Source of the DNA: Pegea sp. RAD2-039
Lineage: Eukaryota; Chordata; Thaliacea; Salpida; Salpidae
NCBI GenBank assembly: GCA_034620365.1
Contig: JAQGEQ010000175.1
Coordinates: forward strand, 868,001 to 932,000
Length of the DNA stretch: 64,000 nt
Direction of reading: 5' to 3'
The position numbers were made by a program, and so were the translations under genes. Below the pieces are notes generated by a model, which was not told the DNA's origin, made no database searches, and worked only from the letters and a program-made list of their open reading frames with translations. Positions 60,349-64,000 of the stretch are shown here, one piece after another; within the stretch, counting starts at the first letter, position 1, and the number at the start of each line of letters is the position of its first letter.

Positions 60349-62920
60349 AATGACACTAAATAAAATCTGTGATCATATATCAGCGAAATAAAAACATGAT
60401 TTGTACAGCAAACAACGTTTGTTTGAATAGATTGCAAATAATAAATATCAGTTGAGTTGATTTAGCTTCTTTTTATAAATTATCTGAAAATTGAAAAAAG
60501 AAACTGCTGATAAATTTTAAGATGAAACAAACAATTTTTGCTGAAAATAATAAACAAATTTTTTTAATTTTCTATTTGACTGTAACAAGTTGCATCTCGA
60601 TTATTTTCATAAACTTTCTTTTATTTGACAGTCAGATTTAAAATATTTTATATAAAGTTTTTTTAGTTTATAAAAATATTAAAGATTCATTAATTCATTG
60701 TTACTCAAAAACTTGTTGACAAAGAACTTTTGCCAAATCAGTTTTAACGAATAAAAGCAGTTTTTAAACTTTCTTGTAATAAAAATTCCTCTTTAAATTT
60801 AATCATTCTCCAAATAATCGATTTTATTTCATTTTTGGGGAACTTTGTGGGCCAATGTACTAGATGATTAGCAATTGAGTACTATACTTCCTATATGTGC
60901 TAGGGATTTAGTTCTAGTAAAACGCTGCGTATGCTGAACTTCTTCAATGTACTGCTAAGTGACCTGGTGTAGTGAAACGAGTCAACAAGTGGTATGTTTT
61001 TGTCTGAATTTGCTCCGAAGGCAGTTTCCTGAAGTAACTTCAAGGCAATGAAACTATTTATCCACAGTCGAAAAAAAATACTTTGCAAAAACTATAGCCG
61101 CTATTTAGTATGTGGTTAAAAGCTGTAATAGTGATTTTTTTCATTTTAAGAAGCAATGAAAGTGGACGGTTCTTTGAGATGGATTACCATATCGGTTTTA
61201 TCGCATCATCTGTAAAAAAATATTTACAAGCTTTTGAAAAGTATTTTTGAGCAGTAAAAATTTGAAAAAAACTTTTTTAGGCTAAGCAAACATGTCTTTA
61301 TTGTCAAATAAAAGTTTAAGTAAATACTTTTATTGTTAAATAAACATATATTTTACTTAATATTAGAAAAATCATTTTTATTTTATATTTTTCCGCTAAG
61401 TTGCACTATTGTTCATGTGCGTAGCTGTTCATTTTTGTAATTGAACGAACAAAGCTAGTATTCAAACTAATTGTAGAATGTGTGGCTGATATTGTCTGCG
61501 GCCACTTTTTCTCTCGTTTTTTGCAAGTTTAATTAGCAGCAAATGTTTATTATTGTTTACATGTTTTGTGTTTCTATTTGTAGTAAACGTTGGAAAACTT
61601 TGTTTATCGTAAATATTAACAACATTTTTTAAATGTTTTCATATTATTTTGTTTTTAAAGTTTGCACGAATTTATAATTTATCTTCAAAAGTTTTATTAA
61701 AATATTAAAATTTTAATAATTAATTTCCTTATAAAAATTAAATAATTTTTCAATTTAAATTAACAATAATTTTTTTGAAAGAATACTTTAAAAAATTAAT
61801 TTTTAGCACTTTTTTAGTTTTATTCAAATAAAAAACATATGTTCCAATACTCTACTAGTGTCATATTTGTATGCTACACATATACTTTGTCATAATATTT
61901 AGAAATTTCAAAAAATTAAATTTTTTAATGTTTAAATTAAGCAGTCTTTTAATTATGATTTTTGAAACATTAATATAATAAAATTTAGATAATTTTCACA
62001 AGAGTTAATGATGTGGTGACTCTTTTTTATATTATTAGTGTTCAATTAAATAAATGTCCTTCAAATTGAAACATTACAGCTCTTCATAGTGATCTGTGGT
62101 ATTTAAGACTTTTTCTTTGTAGCCATATTCTATTGTATTTGCTAAAAGGTTGGTTATCTACTGTCATGCATTAAATAAACTCGTTTTTATGATAAATAGT
62201 TTATCAAATTGTCAAGCAAATAGTAATAAAGAATTTATTTTAGAACAGTTTTAAAATTATCAATCATTGTTTTAGATTTATTGCTTTCTAGTATTACTAG
62301 ATAAGCAATTTAATTAATATCAAGCCATGAATTTATTGTGGTTTTGTTTTATAAATAGCTGACTATTTCTTAAATATATTTCTTTCTTTACTATTTCTTC
62401 AAATAAACTTGATTAATTTTGACTATTTTAGTCAAGCAGTTTAAGTAAAATTAATTTATGAAGATTTTTTTAGCTTTACTACTAGCTTAATTGTTTTCAT
62501 GATGATAAGTTTTTAATTAACATAATTTTTTTCTGATTTATAGAAAATTACAAAACTTTTATATAAATTTGATGTAGTATAACAAGTTTATCTACAGGTT
62601 TTTTGATTGATTAGAAATTTATTTATAATTGTTTTGATTTAAACTAAATAATTTTAAAATTTAGAGAATAAGGTTAAATATTTTTTGTGTTTTAATACTA
62701 ACGAAAGAATTCAAATAGTTTTATAATTATTTAAAAAATTAAGCTTTTGGTTTTCAACTTCTTTTCTCTTTGACTATAGATTGTTGAGATGAATTGAAAA
62801 TCATTTATAATTTTCAGGGACAGAAAATACTCGATTTTTTTCTTATAAAATGTTTTTCACAAAATTTCTTCTTCTGCAGATTTTTGTTATATAATAATGA
62901 TGACATAATAAATCCCAAAA
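60349..62920. other. Intergenic, with one G+C-richer island
   Basis: AT-rich except for 60840-61190, which is richer in G+C and has a 62-codon open frame on the minus strand (61088-60900) with no recognised family. A T-rich acceptor-like TTCTTCTTCTGCAG ends at 62879, 41 bases before the ATG of the next gene. Confidence 0.5.
60359..60364 (+). terminator. Poly(A) signal of the lectin-like gene
   Basis: AATAAA starting 11 bases after the stop codon, implying a very short 3' UTR. Confidence 0.55.
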
Positions 62921-64000
62921 ATGATTATTCAATTTACAACTAGAAAAACTCGTCGAATTTTGATCACAGCATCTGCATCATTATTTCTGCTCACTCTAAC
63001 ATATGTGCTCCTAAAACCAAATGACTCTAATGACATCATCGAATCTTCTATTCACATAAACGCTGTACAGCGCGACTCAAAAATTCTAGCTGATCCTGTA
63101 CTAGCACGCCCTCTTGTGGAGGATAAATTGGGGTTTTGGGGAAAAGCCGCAGTAATTTCAAAGTTTTCATCTGAAGAACGAAGTTTAATGGACGCATCAG
63201 TAAAAGAATATTCGATAAATCAATATCTGAGTGAAAAGATCTCGCTTCATCGACCAATCGCTGATCATAGACACCGTTTGTGAGTCACTTTCAGCTTTTT
63301 ATTAGATATTTTTTATTGTATCTTTGTTGCTGGTGTCTTAAACACCTTTTGCTGGCTTTATATTACAAATCAAAGTGGATGTCACGTGTCAACGTTATTC
63401 ACATTTACACCGGATGTACTTACAAAATAAATTTCCACTAAAAACAAATGAGTAGTTTAAAAACGTTATTTTCAAATTTATTTCAAATATTTTAATGTTA
63501 AGTAATTACTTTCAAGTTTAGTAAATTAACAAATCTTCACACGATTTGATGACGTCATTTTCTATATTCAAATCATTGAAAATGGTGAAATATTAAACAG
63601 ATGCAAGAAAAGAACTGCTTTCGATTACAACAATCTACCAACTGCAAGTGTTGTAATCACATTTTTCAATGAAGGAAAAACAACCCTACTTCGCACCATC
63701 TACAGTGTCTTGCATACATCACCTGCTGCACTTCTCACAGAGATCATTTTAATAGACGATTTCAGTGATAGACGTAAGCTTGTAGGTTTTCTACTGGTAG
63801 TCACGTGACATCAAATTTTTAGCACATTTGAAAGAAGATTTAGAAGATGAATTGAAGAAACTTTCAAGAGTACGTCTGATTAGAACCAATCATCGAGAAG
63901 GTTTGGTTCGAGCGCGCTTACTAGGCGCTTCAAGGGCTAAAGGTAGATTTGTTGTGACGTCATTTCCGCGGTTGTTGGCGAGATACGTGTAGCTTTTAAA
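62921..64000 (+). CDS. Polypeptide N-acetylgalactosaminyltransferase, 5' part
   Basis: Exons seen: 62921-63279, 63601-63773 and 63823-63942; the next exon lies beyond the window. The visible 217 residues start with a short basic cytoplasmic end and a signal anchor ([21 protein letters not shown], split by nothing), giving type II Golgi topology. The stem contains [14 protein letters not shown]. The catalytic GT-A region begins with [20 protein letters not shown], continues with [10 protein letters not shown] and ends with [17 protein letters not shown], all standard for family GT27, which adds the first GalNAc to Ser/Thr of mucin-type glycoproteins. The DxH metal site, the second half of the catalytic domain and the ricin-type lectin domain are not in view, so the isoform cannot be named. 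An X-palindrome TCACGTGA lies in intron 2. Confidence 0.92.

Overview
This is a eukaryotic, almost certainly animal, window. It is A+T-rich (roughly 70% by eye) and most of its genes are split by GT-AG introns. It holds two cilium-specific genes (AK7 and calaxin), a BAH-domain chromatin protein, a C-type-lectin-like secreted protein and a polypeptide GalNAc-transferase. Introns run from about 46 bp to 2.5 kb, and several start codons sit just behind a splice-acceptor-like TAG. That fits an invertebrate with spliced-leader trans-splicing. A tunicate is my first guess and a flatworm or other AT-rich invertebrate is possible; the sequence alone does not settle it. Exon models were built by hand by matching splice phase and reading frame.

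Layout. 1-3.3 kb: no gene, with an RFX X-box-like site just before AK7. 3.3-7.5 kb (+): complete 16-exon adenylate kinase 7. 8.4-9.0 kb (-): two-exon secreted Tyr/His-rich protein with a TATA box. 12.2-19.0 kb (-): single-pass membrane protein with a lone WxxW (mucin-2/CILP-type) ectodomain; its first coding exon was not found. 23.1-24.8 kb (-): complete five-exon calaxin. 27.5-28.4 kb (-): two-exon Cu/Zn superoxide dismutase. 28.7-30.9 kb (-): intronless SPB1/FTSJ3 rRNA methyltransferase, head-to-tail with SOD1. 33.3-34.7 kb (+): dead non-LTR retrotransposon (LINE). 41.1-45.2 kb (-): seven-exon BAH-domain gene of the BAHD1/TNRC18/BAHCC1 type. 45.2-56.0 kb: a 10.8 kb gap with a few more G+C-rich islands. 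56.0-57.2 kb (+): complete five-exon C11orf54-type ester hydrolase. 59.6-60.3 kb (+): three-exon secreted C-type-lectin-like protein. 62.9-64.0 kb (+): first three exons of a GalNAc-transferase that runs off the window.

The genes are mostly unrelated housekeeping or cell-type genes. The visible links are the two axonemal genes (AK7, calaxin) about 16 kb apart, and the tandem SPB1-SOD1 pair, which could be one transcription unit. The strongest signal not explained by genes is eight exact copies of the palindrome TGACGTCA, all between 40.9 and 64 kb and none before. I see no CRISPR, operon-like bacterial system, tRNA or rRNA gene.
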